From: Jiella pelagia
Lineage (GTDB): Bacteria; Pseudomonadota; Alphaproteobacteria; Rhizobiales; Rhizobiaceae
Length of the DNA stretch: 64,000 bases
Assembly (NCBI RefSeq): GCF_026898155.1
Contig: NZ_CP114029.1
Location: forward strand, 1,433,501-1,497,500
Direction: 5' to 3'
In this document: positions 29,001-39,978 of the stretch, piece by piece
Layout of the letters: every line of letters starts with the position of its first letter
How positions within the stretch are numbered: the first letter of the stretch is position 1
Position numbers and translations under genes: made by a program
Notes under the pieces: generated by a model
What the model was told of the DNA's origin: nothing
The model's input: only the letters and a program-made list of their open reading frames with translations
Databases searched by the model: none

Positions 29001-30033
29001 TGCTCACGATCACCTCGTTCATCAGCAACCCGAAGCGGTCGACATAACGGGCAACGCTGTCCGATCCGGCGAAGGACGGCAGATCGAGAGACGGCAGGCC
29101 CCGTACGCCGGGTCCGAGAAGGCTTTCGAGCCACAGCCGACGGTTTGGCCAGTGGCTGGCTTCGATTCCTTGCCCCAGATAGTGGCGATAGATGTCGGAA
29201 GGCGCCGGCGAAGTGACCTCTTTCGCATAGGTCTCGACGTAGAACTCGGGCTCGAACTCGTAGCCCTCACGAATGGCCGCGAGATTGGCGATGCCGGCAG
29301 ACACGAAGTGACGCAAGGCGGCTTCTTTGTCGAAGCTCTTCTGCCGTGACCGCAGGGATTTCGTGGAGTAATGATAATATTCTGCGTCGAATTTGGACAG
29401 AAGTGCCGGACTTAGATCGTTGGCGACGAGATACTGCTCCAACGGCCCCTTTGGGCGGTCGGATGACGGAGCTGCCAGCAGCAACGGCTGCTTGAACGAC
29501 CCGTTCGAGCCATGACGCTCCCGATGATATTGGCCGATTTCCTCATCGCTCGGCAAAGGCGCGGCCATTCCCTGCAATTCCTCGGCCGCATGATGCACTG
29601 AGGGATCGATCATGTGCGATTCGCGATAGGCCGCGATGGCTTCTGTGCGTTTGCCCTGGATCTTCAGAACGTGGCCGAGCTGCAGATGGGTGTCGGCCTT
29701 GTCCCCGCGCAGCTTGAGCGCCTCCCGATAGGCTTCCTCGGCCCGGGATGCAAAACCCTGCTCCTTCAGCGAGTGGCCATATTGAACCCAAACCGTTTCG
29801 AGCTTGGGATTGCGGCGCAAGGCTTCGCCATACGCCTTCTGGGCGTCGTGCCAGCGACGCTCGGCATTCGCCTTGTCACCGGCCTTGATCAGCGAGCGCG
29901 CGCCGCTGAGCAGTGTCGCAGTCTTCGACAGTGCGCCCCACTCACCGTTCGCTCGCTGCTCACCCGACCCGTCCTCTCGCTGCAGGAAAGGACGAAGAAG
30001 CCGATCGAATGAAGAAGAAGAACCCTTGGTCAT
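26095..30033 (-). CDS. TPR-containing double glycosyltransferase (large)
   Basis: A giant protein of about 1,310 residues. TPR repeats occupy residues ~45–160 (AQKAYGEALRRNPKLETVWV, then RAEEAYREALKLRGDKADTH). A central, less familiar region with further TPR-like helices follows. A GT-B domain covers ~540–880 (VDDLIFDEEFFPPPLE, then LPPVWDVHQYWSTLSAADIN). A second GT4 domain covers ~890–1290 (VYYPPQALGGATRVVHDN; APSVWPEAYGLVTREALMCG). Start is ATG 30033 or an overlapping GTG at 30048. It likely builds surface polysaccharide, perhaps using the dTDP-rhamnose made by the neighbouring rfb genes. Confidence 0.85.
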   Translation of the reverse strand: MTKGSSSSFDRLLRPFLQREDGSGEQRANGEWGALSKTATLLSGARSLIKAGDKANAERRWHDAQKAYGEALRRNPKLETVWVQYGHSLKEQGFASRAEEAYREALKLRGDKADTHLQLGHVLKIQGKRTEAIAAYRESHMIDPSVHHAAEELQGMAAPLPSDEEIGQYHRERHGSNGSFKQPLLLAAPSSDRPKGPLEQYLVANDLSPALLSKFDAEYYHYSTKSLRSRQKSFDKEAALRHFVSAGIANLAAIREGYEFEPEFYVETYAKEVTSPAPSDIYRHYLGQGIEASHWPNRRLWLESLLGPGVRGLPSLDLPSFAGSDSVARYVDRFGLLMNEVIVSNATPVAIERRHAPLLVLVADRLVLEGKDDQALIAYQKILRLVPDFGPALRHYADCLLRRKCYLEAAEVYKRLTQSSDANIWTYINLSHCVEQVGDQFAALRALKNGIDRFPADLGLRRRFHDLAPRFLTSSWLLANAEASDGRLADGQARIEAECASVHALLKAETAAEKRYVRSVALVGNFDLPQCRFYRIDQKIEQLKAAGFVVEVFNFKDNIEGFLEKVHCFDAVIFFRVPAYYEMIRAIDKAREVGCATFYEVDDLIFDEEFFPPPLESYDNQITQKEHDGLALGVPLFRSALRCCENALVSTKPLIQYVHGVADADMPAYVHANALHSPHAQHVGHSSGSQAKQQVTIFYGSGTKAHKQDFQELVEPALVAMARKYGDKVSIVLAGYMTPGKKLREYDDNLVMLPPVWDVHQYWSTLSAADINLAVLKPAPTTDVKSEIKWLEAAMLGIPSVVSDTALYKDLIEDGVDGIIARTTKDWTEALDRLIRDTELRTSIGAKAREKALKEYSVPAMAKNITSIIRSASLPAPDTRKRVLIVNVYYPPQALGGATRVVHDNVRHFAAHHRDEFAFEIFCSIEGGSEAYKVASHAADGIRVVGVTTPDLPDIDRIAYDEKMAKVFSDYLDICQPDMIHFHCIQRLTAAVVLEARRRGIPYVITAHDGWWISDEQFLLGRDDKIDLYDHGNPASQLGRIPAEQFAARMQLRECLLGAEKVMGVSEAFAEVYREAGVHNAVAVPNGGSEIKPSPRIPSPDGKVRLGFIGGLARHKGYHLIQRALLSGEYKNLRFVFIDHAMSVGTRRRGRLGTTELDIRPKVPQSKVADLYAEFDVLVAPSVWPEAYGLVTREALMCGCWVIASDRGAVGEDVIDGENGFKIEVSSLEGLMKALQQIDNDPERYLKSPELKGGMRQASEQAEDLIGIYREILAQRSGTGADDLEQQMKAAPEPASEISSIDANRLREAMSD

Positions 30034-30037
30034 GAAT

Positions 30038-32473
30038 CTAATACTCACAGACTACGGACGGTTGAAGGCTCTCGGTGACGATTCGTCCGGCTTGGGAGGT
30101 GAGCTGGACGAAACCAAGAGCACGATTCGGGGGAGGGAATGAAATCAGACGATAGGGTAACGTTGCGTCAACCCATATCGGACTGATGGTTGGATCGCGA
30201 GAGAATAGTTCGGCCCCCCAACGCGATTCGACGATGGCCCGTTCGCTGAGGCCGCGTGCCGCACGCTCGGCATCGAGGTGGTCGAAACCGCGCGATTTCG
30301 ATTCATAGTGAAACAGCACGACGTCCGGCGACCATACGATCTTGTGCCCCGCCGCGCGCAATCGCAGGCACAAGTCGATGTCGCTGTAGCCGATGGGAAG
30401 ATGGACCGCGTCGAATCCGTTCGATTGGAGGAAATCAGCGCGGCGCATTGCCATGAAAGCCCCTGTTACGGCACTGACGCGACGCGTCTTCAGCCAGCGG
30501 CCGGACGGGCCTGCTGCATTGCCGGCCTCATACAGCCCGTCATGAATTACCGACCCCTTCCAGCCCAACAGGACGCCGGCATGCTGGATCGTCTCGTCCG
30601 GATAAAGCAGCTTGGCACCGACCGCGCCGACCTCGTCGCGCGCCAGGAGCCCGCGGATGCATTTGTCCCAGCCAGAGCCTAGCATTTTCATGTCGTCGTT
30701 GGCGAACACTATGATCGGCGTATCACTTTCGGCCACCGCCAGATTGTTGATGTGAGACCAGTTGAACGGGGCCTCGTCCCTGATGACACGGACGCCCTTG
30801 CGACCGGCCAGCGCCTCAAGGCCGAGCAGATCCGAACGGCTGGTCGTCCCATTGTCGACGATCAGGCAGCGCAGGTCGTCAGGCAGGGCCGCCGTGCGAA
30901 ACAGGCTGTCGACGAAACCGACGCAATCCTCAGCATTGTCACGCGTCGGAACGATGACGGTGATCGCCTGAGGGTGAGCCCCGGGCAGCCATTCAAGACG
31001 GAGCGGCACGTCATTCGTGCCCTGCGACATCGCCACGCGCTCATCAAGGCCGGACAGCCGCAGGTGCCTCTTGACCGCTCGACGATGATGGTGCCGGGCT
31101 TCGAGCGCCGCCGCCTCCCTGGCACCTGCATCACCCTCGAAAGCGACGAGTGGAAACGGCACTTGGCCGACAGCAAGGCCGGCCCGCACCGCCGCGAGCA
31201 GCAGATCCGTCGCCCGAGGCACAGACAAAGGCTCGTCGGCGTTCAAGTTGAGATCGCCGAGCGCCTCCTGTCGGACGGCGATGCTGTCGCCCCACGTGTT
31301 TTCCTGAAGCAGCATGTCGGGATCGAGCCCGCCACGCGCCTCGAAGGCGAAGGGTTGCCTCTCACCCGGCGCCACCCATTCCTCGTCGAAGGTCAGGACA
31401 TTGGCTCCACTTCCGGCAAAGCCGGCGGCGAGCCAGGCCAGGCAGTGGCGATGCATGGCCGCGCCGGGGGCGAGAAACAGGATGGCGCCGGCCTCGGCAT
31501 CGCGGGAACGCTCGAGTATGATGTCGAGGTCGGTCTCGTCGTGCGACGCCAAGACAGCTTTGAGCCGCGGGTCCGCGCGGGCGATCCTTTCAACGGCTCC
31601 GGCAAGCGCCGGCTCGACACCGAGGACGACGGCGTGCCAGTCTTGCGACGACTGCCCGACGATGGAAGCCAACAGTCGATGAAGGGCGCGGGCGTCGAGA
31701 CCGGCGGCATCCGCGACGACCATGATCGATTGAGGCTCCGCAGCAAGATCGAGCGAGGCCGGTGACGGGACGTCGTAGAGCTGCCGGAAATGGCCGTAGG
31801 CCTTGGCAGGAAATGCGGTCAGGCTGGCGACGTCCGGCAGTTCGGCGGCGATCTCCGACAATTTGCGACGCATCGCGTCGATCTCGACCGCCATGGAAAG
31901 CATCGTCTCCAGGCCATGGCCCGTCATCTGCGCCGAGATGCCGCGCAGTTGCTCCGCCACGTCCCCCGCCTGGACGAGTTCCCAGCTGGCGTCCCGGTTC
32001 GCCGGAGCAAGAGACAGGACCCTGCGGTAGGATGCCAGCGCCTCCGGTCGCCGCCCGGCGAGCTTCAGCGCGTGCCCGATCTGGAGATGGATGTCGGCAT
32101 CGTCCGGACGATCCGCGAGCGCAGCCTCGTACCACTGCAGCGCCTCGTCGAGGTGACCGGCGTCCTTGTACATGTTGCCGCATTGGACTTTCAGATTCGT
32201 GCGACCCGGATCGACCTTCAAGGCATCTTCGTAGGCCCGCGCCGCCGCAAGAGGCTGGCCCGCATCCCGCAGCTTATTGGCACGCTCCACCTGTGGCGCT
32301 GACTGCAATCGCAACCTGAACCAACGGAGCGGGTGGGCACGGAAATTGGTGCCTGAGCCCGCTGCTGACGAGCTTCCCGTCCGACCGCCCCGCTCGTGCC
32401 CCTTGTCGCCCGAGCGCAGTTTCAGAGCCGGACGGAACGCTCGTCGCAAGGGCAGCATCAAGCGTCCGAACAT
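30038..32473 (-). CDS. TPR-containing glycosyltransferase family 2 protein
   Basis: About 811 residues from an ATG at 32473. An N-terminal basic stretch leads into two or three TPR repeats (AARAYEDALKVDPGRTNLKV; ALQWYEAALADRPDDADIHL). The C-terminal GT2 domain (~520–760) has AITVIVPTRDNAEDCVGFVD, the DxD-like FANDDMKMLGSGWD, and the end SDIDLCLRLRAAGHKIVWSP typical of rhamnosyl/GT2 enzymes. An ORF extension upstream to 32854 overlaps rfbD and is unlikely. The gene stops 4 bp before the next glycosyltransferase start. Acceptor and linkage unknown. Confidence 0.85.
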   Translation of the reverse strand: MFGRLMLPLRRAFRPALKLRSGDKGHERGGRTGSSSAAGSGTNFRAHPLRWFRLRLQSAPQVERANKLRDAGQPLAAARAYEDALKVDPGRTNLKVQCGNMYKDAGHLDEALQWYEAALADRPDDADIHLQIGHALKLAGRRPEALASYRRVLSLAPANRDASWELVQAGDVAEQLRGISAQMTGHGLETMLSMAVEIDAMRRKLSEIAAELPDVASLTAFPAKAYGHFRQLYDVPSPASLDLAAEPQSIMVVADAAGLDARALHRLLASIVGQSSQDWHAVVLGVEPALAGAVERIARADPRLKAVLASHDETDLDIILERSRDAEAGAILFLAPGAAMHRHCLAWLAAGFAGSGANVLTFDEEWVAPGERQPFAFEARGGLDPDMLLQENTWGDSIAVRQEALGDLNLNADEPLSVPRATDLLLAAVRAGLAVGQVPFPLVAFEGDAGAREAAALEARHHHRRAVKRHLRLSGLDERVAMSQGTNDVPLRLEWLPGAHPQAITVIVPTRDNAEDCVGFVDSLFRTAALPDDLRCLIVDNGTTSRSDLLGLEALAGRKGVRVIRDEAPFNWSHINNLAVAESDTPIIVFANDDMKMLGSGWDKCIRGLLARDEVGAVGAKLLYPDETIQHAGVLLGWKGSVIHDGLYEAGNAAGPSGRWLKTRRVSAVTGAFMAMRRADFLQSNGFDAVHLPIGYSDIDLCLRLRAAGHKIVWSPDVVLFHYESKSRGFDHLDAERAARGLSERAIVESRWGAELFSRDPTISPIWVDATLPYRLISFPPPNRALGFVQLTSQAGRIVTESLQPSVVCEY

Positions 32474-32568
32474 CGGGCGGAAATTCCTTTCACGAGATAC
32501 ACGGACGGCGCGGGCCCACCGCTTGAAAGCGGCGCCGAAGGTAGACTCTACGCGGACTGGGAAAGCCT

Positions 32569-33438
32569 CTAAAGCGCCGCAAGGCAGCGATCGATGCCGC
32601 TTCTCCATGATGGCAATCCGTGGCGGAACGTCGACTGGAACTTTTGGGTGTCGAGCCTGGAGTTCGCGGGCCGCCTGGCCGGGGTCGGATAATCGGCGGT
32701 AGTAATGGCTTCGACGCTGGCGGTCGGTCCGCCGCGGCTCCTCGATCGCTCGAAGATCGCTTCGGCGAAGCCCGCCCAGGTGGTCTCGCCCTCGGCGACC
32801 ATGTGATAAATTCCCGGCCAATCCCCCTCCGGTTGGGCAAGAACATGCTCGCAAACGGCGAGTATCCCCGCCGCAATGTCAGGCGCATAGGTCGGCGTTC
32901 CATGCTGATCGGCGACCACGCGCAGAACGTCGCGATCCTTTGCCACCCGCAGCATCGTCTTCAGGAAGTTGTTGCCGTGGGGGCCGTAGACCCAGGCGGT
33001 CCGCAGAACGACCGCCTTTGGATTGACGGCGAGAACGCGCTTTTCACCGTCGAGCTTGCTGGCGCCGTAGACGCCCGTCGGTCCGGTCTCGTCAGTCTCG
33101 ACATAGGGTCCGTCCTTGTCGCCCGCAAAGACGTAGTCCGTCGAGATGTGGACGATCGGGATACCGGACGTCGCTGCGGCCGATGCGACGGTTTCAGCGC
33201 CGGTGGCGTTGACGGCGAAAGCTGCCTCGCGCTCGCTCTCGGCCTTGTCGACTGCCGTGTAGGCAGCGGGATTGACGACGACGTCCGGCCGGACCGCAGC
33301 GATTGCAGCCTCAATCGAGGCACGCTCGGTCAGATCGAGATCCGGCCTGCCGAGACAGACGATTTCGCGGCCTTCATCGGCAAGGTCCGCCAGACAGCGG
33401 GAAACTTGGCCGTCGCGGCCAGTGACGAGTATCCGCAT
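32569..33438 (-). CDS. rfbD: dTDP-4-dehydrorhamnose reductase
   Basis: Last step of dTDP-L-rhamnose synthesis, reducing dTDP-4-keto-rhamnose with NADPH. Family landmarks are the nucleotide loop LVTGRDGQVSRCL at the N-terminus, VVNPAAYTAVDKAESE, and the catalytic YxxxK in VYGASKLDGEKRVL; 289 residues. I chose the ATG at 33438, because AGGAGG lies eight bases upstream; the ORF opens earlier. It follows rfbB by 27 bp. Confidence 0.92.
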   Translation of the reverse strand: MRILVTGRDGQVSRCLADLADEGREIVCLGRPDLDLTERASIEAAIAAVRPDVVVNPAAYTAVDKAESEREAAFAVNATGAETVASAAATSGIPIVHISTDYVFAGDKDGPYVETDETGPTGVYGASKLDGEKRVLAVNPKAVVLRTAWVYGPHGNNFLKTMLRVAKDRDVLRVVADQHGTPTYAPDIAAGILAVCEHVLAQPEGDWPGIYHMVAEGETTWAGFAEAIFERSRSRGGPTASVEAITTADYPTPARRPANSRLDTQKFQSTFRHGLPSWRSGIDRCLAAL

Positions 33439-33465
33439 CTTCAGACCTCCTGCGATCATCGGGCC

Positions 33466-34518
33466 TCAGGCCTTGCCGAGGCGTTGGCCGGAATAGCGCT
33501 CGCGCAAGGGGCGCCACCAGGCTTCATTGTCCAAGAACCAGGAAATGGTCTTTTCGAGGCCTGTATCGAAGGTTTCCTCGGCCTTCCAGCCGAGTTCGTT
33601 CTCCAGCCGCGTCGCGTCGATGGCGTAGCGCAGGTCGTGGCCGGGCCGATCGGTGACGAAGGCGATCTGTTCACGCCGGCTCCGCCCGTCCTTTCGCGGC
33701 GCCAGCCGGTCGAGCGTGTCGCAGATGGTGTGGACGACGTCGAGATTGGTGCGCTCGTTGCGCCCGCCGACATTGTAGGAGCGGCCCGGCTCCCCCTTCG
33801 TCGCAACCATCTCGAGAGCCCGCGCATGATCTTCCACGTAAAGCCAGTCGCGCACGTTCTCGCCCCGGCCATAGACCGGCAGCTCCCTGCCCTCCAGGCC
33901 GTTGAGGATGATCAGCGGAATGAGCTTCTCCGGAAAATGGTAGGGCCCGTAATTGTTCGAGCAGTTCGAAAGAACGACCGGCATTTTGTAAGTATGGTGC
34001 CAGGCCATGGCGAGATGATCGGACGCAGCCTTCGACGCGGAATAGGGCGAAGACGGGGCATAGGGCGTCTCTTCGGTGAACAGACCGCCATCGAGCGGCA
34101 GGTCGCCATAGACCTCGTCGGTGGAGACGTGATGGAAGCGGAACCCATCGCGGCGCTCGCCCGAAAGCTCGGACCAGTAGCTGCGCACGGCCTCCAGCAG
34201 GTCGAACGTCCCGACGACGTTGGTCTGGATGAATTCGCCGGGCCCGTCGATCGAGCGGTCGACATGGCTTTCGGCGGCCAGATGCATGACGACGTCGATC
34301 TCGTGGTCGCGCAGCAACTTGCCGATGGCGTCCCTATCCCGGATGTCGACCTTGGCGAACTGATAACGCGGGTCGTTGGAGATCGGCTCCAGCGAGGCAA
34401 GGTTCGCCGCATAGGTCAGCTTGTCGACGTTGACGACGCTGTGAGCCGTATTGCGGATCAGATGGCGGCAGACCGCGGATCCGATGAAGCCGGCGCCGCC
34501 GGTGACGAGAAACTTCAT
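33466..34518 (-). CDS. rfbB: dTDP-glucose 4,6-dehydratase
   Basis: Converts dTDP-glucose to dTDP-4-keto-6-deoxyglucose. A short-chain dehydrogenase fold with NAD-binding [37 protein letters not shown], the [12 protein letters not shown] segment, catalytic [11 protein letters not shown] and [20 protein letters not shown]. Length of 350 residues is normal. Located between rfbC (10 bp upstream) and rfbD in one minus-strand operon. Confidence 0.95.
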   Translation of the reverse strand: MKFLVTGGAGFIGSAVCRHLIRNTAHSVVNVDKLTYAANLASLEPISNDPRYQFAKVDIRDRDAIGKLLRDHEIDVVMHLAAESHVDRSIDGPGEFIQTNVVGTFDLLEAVRSYWSELSGERRDGFRFHHVSTDEVYGDLPLDGGLFTEETPYAPSSPYSASKAASDHLAMAWHHTYKMPVVLSNCSNNYGPYHFPEKLIPLIILNGLEGRELPVYGRGENVRDWLYVEDHARALEMVATKGEPGRSYNVGGRNERTNLDVVHTICDTLDRLAPRKDGRSRREQIAFVTDRPGHDLRYAIDATRLENELGWKAEETFDTGLEKTISWFLDNEAWWRPLRERYSGQRLGKA

Positions 34519-34528
34519 GGCAGCAATC

Positions 34529-35095
34529 TCATGCGTCGTAGGTGAACATGACCGGCGTCTCGGCCAGGGTCGGCGCGACCTTGTCCTTATCCGAGAGCAT
34601 CGGGGCCCCGCCGCCTAGCGGCCAGTCGACGGCGATTTCCGGATCGTCCCACCTGATGCCGCGGTCATGCTCGCCCGAATAGGGCGCGGAAACCTTGTAG
34701 AGCACCTCGGTATCCGGCTCGAGCGTCAGGAAGCCGTGGGCAAAGCCCTTCGGCACGAGGATCTGGTTGAAGGCCTTCGCCGAGACCTCGAGGGAGACCC
34801 ACTGGCCGAAGGTCGGAGACCCATGTCGGATGTCGACGGCGACATCGAGGATCGACCCCTTCAGGACCCTCACCAGCTTGTCCTGGGCAAAGGGCGGCGC
34901 CTGGAAATGCAGCCCCCGGAGCGTGTATTTCGCTGCCGACAGGGACTGGTTATCCTGGACCCAGGGCACCGTCACGCCTGCCTCGGCGAAGCGCTGGGCA
35001 TTGAAGGTCTCGCTGAAAAAGCCGCGATCGTCGCCAAACTTGCGCGGCTTGATCTCCAGGACTTCGGGAATGGCGAGAGGCGTGACTTCCAGCAT
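34529..35095 (-). CDS. rfbC: dTDP-4-dehydrorhamnose 3,5-epimerase
   Basis: Epimerises C3 and C5 of dTDP-4-keto-6-deoxyglucose. The 188-residue cupin-fold protein shows [20 protein letters not shown] with the following [20 protein letters not shown], the catalytic region around HGSPTFGQW and the late tyrosine in [19 protein letters not shown]. First gene of the minus-strand operon, divergent from rfbA over about 130 bp that must contain both promoters. Confidence 0.94.
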   Translation of the reverse strand: MLEVTPLAIPEVLEIKPRKFGDDRGFFSETFNAQRFAEAGVTVPWVQDNQSLSAAKYTLRGLHFQAPPFAQDKLVRVLKGSILDVAVDIRHGSPTFGQWVSLEVSAKAFNQILVPKGFAHGFLTLEPDTEVLYKVSAPYSGEHDRGIRWDDPEIAVDWPLGGGAPMLSDKDKVAPTLAETPVMFTYDA

Positions 35096-35227
35096 GACGA
35101 TCCTTCTCGGGACGGCTTGAAGCTTGGGCCCGGCGTCACCGGGAACGGTCGAACCCTACGCAACGGTAGCGCTCGACGCCGGGATATATTAAGCGAACCG
35201 CATCGGCAATCGCGAATGGAGATCATC

Positions 35228-36151
35228 GTGAAAGGCATCATCCTGGCCGGCGGCAGCGGCACGCGCCTGCATCCCATGACGTTGACGGCGTCGAAGCAGT
35301 TGCTTCCGGTCTATGACAAGCCGATGATCTACTACCCGTTGTCGACGCTCATGCTGGCCGGGATTCGGGAAATCCTGCTGATCTCGACGCCGCACGACCT
35401 GCCGCGCTTCAAGGCGCTTCTCGGCGACGGCAGCCGCATCGGCCTGAAGCTCGACTATGCCGAACAGCCGAGCCCCGACGGTCTCGCCCAGGCCTATCTG
35501 ATCGGCGAGGAATTCGTCGCTCGCGAAGCCTCGGCCTTGATCCTCGGCGACAATCTCTTCTACGGCCATGGCATGCCCTCGCTGATGCAGCACAGCATCA
35601 AGCGGGAGGACGGGGCGACGGTCTTTGCCTATCACGTCAACGATCCGGAACGTTACGGGGTGGTCTCCTTCGACACCGGCTTCCGCGCCACCTCGATCGA
35701 GGAGAAGCCGCAGAACCCGCAATCGAACTGGGCGGTCACCGGTCTCTACTTCTACGACGGCCGGGCCTCCGAGTTCGCCCGCGCCCTGAAGCCCTCGCCC
35801 CGCGGCGAACTCGAGATCACCGACCTCAACCGGATCTATCTGGAGGAAGGCACGCTGGAAGTCTCGCGCATGGGCCGCGGCTATGCCTGGCTCGACACCG
35901 GCACGCCGGATTCCCTTCTCGAGGCGGCCGAGTTCGTGCGCACGCTCGAGCATCGCCAGGGCTTCAAGATCGCCTGCATCGAGGAGATCGCCTTCGAGAT
36001 GGGGCTGATCGACCGCGACCAGCTGATGATGCTCGGCAAGGAGCCTCGGCAAGAGCAGCTACGGCCAGTACATCCAGCGCATCGCCCGCACCGAACGCTG
36101 AGCGGCGCCCATCGGCCGAGCCGGTGGGCCTCGGACGCGATGCCGTCCTGA
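35228..36151 (+). CDS. rfbA: Glucose-1-phosphate thymidylyltransferase, C-terminus changed by a one-base shift
   Basis: Makes dTDP-glucose, the first step toward dTDP-rhamnose. [20 protein letters not shown] is the nucleotide-binding start; I chose GTG 35228 because GGAG lies six bases before it. [16 protein letters not shown] and [20 protein letters not shown] confirm the family. At 36041–36047 (GAGCCTC) the frame shifts: as written the tail becomes unrelated and ends at 36151. Removing one base gives [20 protein letters not shown] and a stop at 36101, 290 residues, which is the family norm. The affected part is the last helix only, so activity might survive. Confidence 0.92.
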   Translation: MKGIILAGGSGTRLHPMTLTASKQLLPVYDKPMIYYPLSTLMLAGIREILLISTPHDLPRFKALLGDGSRIGLKLDYAEQPSPDGLAQAYLIGEEFVAREASALILGDNLFYGHGMPSLMQHSIKREDGATVFAYHVNDPERYGVVSFDTGFRATSIEEKPQNPQSNWAVTGLYFYDGRASEFARALKPSPRGELEITDLNRIYLEEGTLEVSRMGRGYAWLDTGTPDSLLEAAEFVRTLEHRQGFKIACIEEIAFEMGLIDRDQLMMLGKEPRQEQLRPVHPAHRPHRTLSGAHRPSRWASDAMPS

Positions 36152-36343
36152 CGGAGAAGACGAGGCGACGCCACGGGCCTTCGGCGGTGGCTGGCGGCAT
36201 CACGTCTCGTTCATGCGGCCGGATTTCTCCCTGCCGCGGGGAGATCGTCAGATCGTCGCCTCTATATGGGTCGGGTCTTCGCATGGAATGTTTCGTGTCG
36301 CGAAGCCTCTCATCGATCATTTTGCGACCACAGGGCCAGACGC

Positions 36344-37432
36344 ATGGATGCACCGAACACCGATCTCGAGAAGCGCCACGTCAACCCGCGTCGGCATTCC
36401 AACGACGTGACCGAGCGGCGCATCGAGGAGGAAGGCTCGACGCTGACGGCGACGGAGCTGAGCGAGATCGAGCGCCGGCTGAGCCTCCGGCCGCTCGCGA
36501 TCTACGAGCTGGTGCGCCAGGAGGGCGAGGACGAACTCACCCGCCCGGTCTCAAGCCTTTGGTGGTCGGGCCTCGCGGCGGGGCTGTCGATCGGCTTTTC
36601 CGTCTTCACCCAGGCGGTGCTGCGCGCCTATCTGCCGGACACGCCCTGGCGCCCGCTGATCGAATGCTGGGGTTATTCGGTCGGCTTTCTCATCGTCATT
36701 CTCGGCCGCCAGCAACTGTTCACCGAGATCACGCTGACGGCGACGCTGCCGGTCCTCGCCCGGCCCAAGTGGATCGGGGTCAAGGCGCTGATCCGGCTGT
36801 GGTCCGTCGTCTTCACCGCCAACATGGTGGGCACCGCCGTCTATGGCGCCGGCATCGCCTTCGACGTTCTCGGAACGCCCGACATCACCGCCGCGGCCCT
36901 GGCAATTTCCCGCGAAGCCATGGAAGCAGGGCCGTGGTCGACGCTGCTGCGCGGCATCGTCGCCGGCTGGCTGATCGCCACCGTGGTCTGGGTGCTGCCG
37001 TCGGCGCAGAACTCCGGCTTCTTCGTCATCGCGCTCCTGACCTATCTGATCGCGCTGTTCCACCTGTCCCACATCGTGGCGGGATCGGTGGAGGCGATGG
37101 CGCTGATGTTTTCCGGCGAATTCATGCCGCACCACGCAATCTGGACCTTCTACCTGCCGGCCCTCGTCGGCAACGTCATCGGCGGCTCGGCGCTGTTCGC
37201 GCTGATCAGCTACGGCCAGGTGGCACCGGAGGCTCGATCGGCGGGGGAATTGAGGACTGAGCGAGCAGGGCGGCGAGGTCGCCTTGCCACCGGCCGCCAC
37301 CCTTCAGGCGTCGTCATTGCGGCCGCGGAGCCGGATCCACGCCTCTGCGGGAAAATGGTGCGCGAAACGCAACGGGCATGGATGCAGGAGTTCACCGGTG
37401 CATATCCTGATGTACGGGCTCGCGTGAGATAA
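36344..37432 (+). CDS. Formate/nitrite transporter family protein, C-terminal extension by a one-base shift
   Basis: Inner-membrane channel of the FNT family (YfdC-like), six transmembrane segments after a charged ~65-residue N-terminal tail. Landmarks are SLWWSGLAAGLSIGFSVFTQ, LGRQQLFTEITLTATLPVLA, LFHLSHIVAGSVEAMALMFS and the final FYLPALVGNVIGGSALFALI. At 37229–37235 (GAGGCTC) the frame as written runs on to 37432. Removing one base gives SYGQVAPELDRRGN and a stop at 37253, a total of 302 residues, matching where family members end. The extra 60 residues are Arg-rich and look like out-of-frame sequence. Substrate uncertain. Confidence 0.85.
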   Translation: MDAPNTDLEKRHVNPRRHSNDVTERRIEEEGSTLTATELSEIERRLSLRPLAIYELVRQEGEDELTRPVSSLWWSGLAAGLSIGFSVFTQAVLRAYLPDTPWRPLIECWGYSVGFLIVILGRQQLFTEITLTATLPVLARPKWIGVKALIRLWSVVFTANMVGTAVYGAGIAFDVLGTPDITAAALAISREAMEAGPWSTLLRGIVAGWLIATVVWVLPSAQNSGFFVIALLTYLIALFHLSHIVAGSVEAMALMFSGEFMPHHAIWTFYLPALVGNVIGGSALFALISYGQVAPEARSAGELRTERAGRRGRLATGRHPSGVVIAAAEPDPRLCGKMVRETQRAWMQEFTGAYPDVRARVR

Positions 37433-37807
37433 ATGGCGATGCACAGAATTGCACATTATTGCTTATTTATTTCAATGGCTTCCGCATTGATTTCATGCAG
37501 CAAAGATGAGGAGAAGACCGCCGGGAACATTTCTAATGAAAAATGCATTCACTTCGCCGACGCGTCGCATGCGGCTGCTGCGATCCGAGATTCGGTGATG
37601 AGGGATGCTTTACGATTTCCTTCGATGTATCAAATTAACGACATTGAAAAGCAAACGAGATGGTTTCGATGGGTTGAAATCAGCAATATGACTCCCCCTC
37701 AGTATCTTGTTTCTTTCCAATTTGATACGGGCGATGGTGAGTTTCGCAAAGCGCTGGCGACAATTTCGCCGAATTGCACCAATGCTCACATAGAGCGAAT
37801 CGATTAG
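37433..37807 (+). CDS. Putative small lipoprotein, AT-rich
   Basis: A 124-residue protein of unknown family. The N-terminal hydrophobic stretch ends in a lipobox-like LISC with the cysteine at residue 22, so the mature part would be a lipid-anchored periplasmic domain with cysteines and the sequence RWFRWVEISNMTPPQYLVSF. Start could be 37433 or 37439. The base composition is far more AT-rich than the neighbours and codon choice differs (many AAT, ATT, GAA), suggesting recent acquisition. No partner gene is visible. Confidence 0.55.
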   Translation: MAMHRIAHYCLFISMASALISCSKDEEKTAGNISNEKCIHFADASHAAAAIRDSVMRDALRFPSMYQINDIEKQTRWFRWVEISNMTPPQYLVSFQFDTGDGEFRKALATISPNCTNAHIERID

Positions 37808-37872
37808 AAATCATATCTTATACGTATTGATGCGTTGGGGTCAGGCTTTTTAAGACAACATAATAAACTCTA

Positions 37873-39462
<1,590 letters not shown>

Positions 39463-39615
39463 CTAGTGCATGGCGGCGCGGCTGGATAGGCGGTGCGTCT
39501 GCCGTCGAACTGGCGGTGCTTGCCTTAGCTCGAGATTCGATGCGAGCCTCGCGTCCCTTCTCGAACTACGAGAGCGCGTCTCTATAATTTTCCGTAAAGG
39601 CATATGGAGGTGAGA

Positions 39616-39978
39616 ATGGTTGCATCGATCGATGGGTATGATCTGGCCTACACTCATCGCGGGAGCTGGAAGGCTCACCGCATTTTTCGTGGCAAGATAA
39701 TTGATGAGATCCCTGTCGCCTGGACGCGTGATTATGCGGCAGGAAATCCACCTTCTTTGATTGTTTGGTTCAAGGACGAAAACGAAGCAGGTAATCGCCT
39801 TGCCACTAAGGGTCAGTTCGTCGTGGCTCTTTCGGAGAAAAAACTAGGAGGTGCGAGCGCGAAAGATATCCGCCGCTTGTTTGAGGTTTCGCCTGTGGAG
39901 ACAGTCCCCGCAACGAAGGGAACCCGTTCCGGGCTCTTGTGCGTGGTGGTGGGAAAATGTCCGCCGAGGATGGAATAG
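39616..39978 (+). CDS. Hypothetical protein upstream of BrnA-like antitoxin
   Basis: A 120-residue protein starting MVASIDGYDLAYTHRGSWKA. The ATG at 39616 has a near-perfect GGAGGTGAG ribosome site. No family is recognised: the sequence is mixed alpha/beta, without signal or membrane segment, with a basic N-terminal half (HRGSWKAHRIFRGKIIDE) and an SAKDIRRLF helix later. It ends 23 bp before a BrnA-family gene on the same strand, the usual spacing of a toxin–antitoxin pair, but it does not resemble BrnT. A toxin role is only a hypothesis. Confidence 0.6.
   Translation: MVASIDGYDLAYTHRGSWKAHRIFRGKIIDEIPVAWTRDYAAGNPPSLIVWFKDENEAGNRLATKGQFVVALSEKKLGGASAKDIRRLFEVSPVETVPATKGTRSGLLCVVVGKCPPRME

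Noticed and set aside
36124..37260. A 378-residue plus-strand frame overlapping the FNT gene
   Set aside because: Out-of-frame translation of the FNT gene, Arg/His-rich with no hydrophobic segments.
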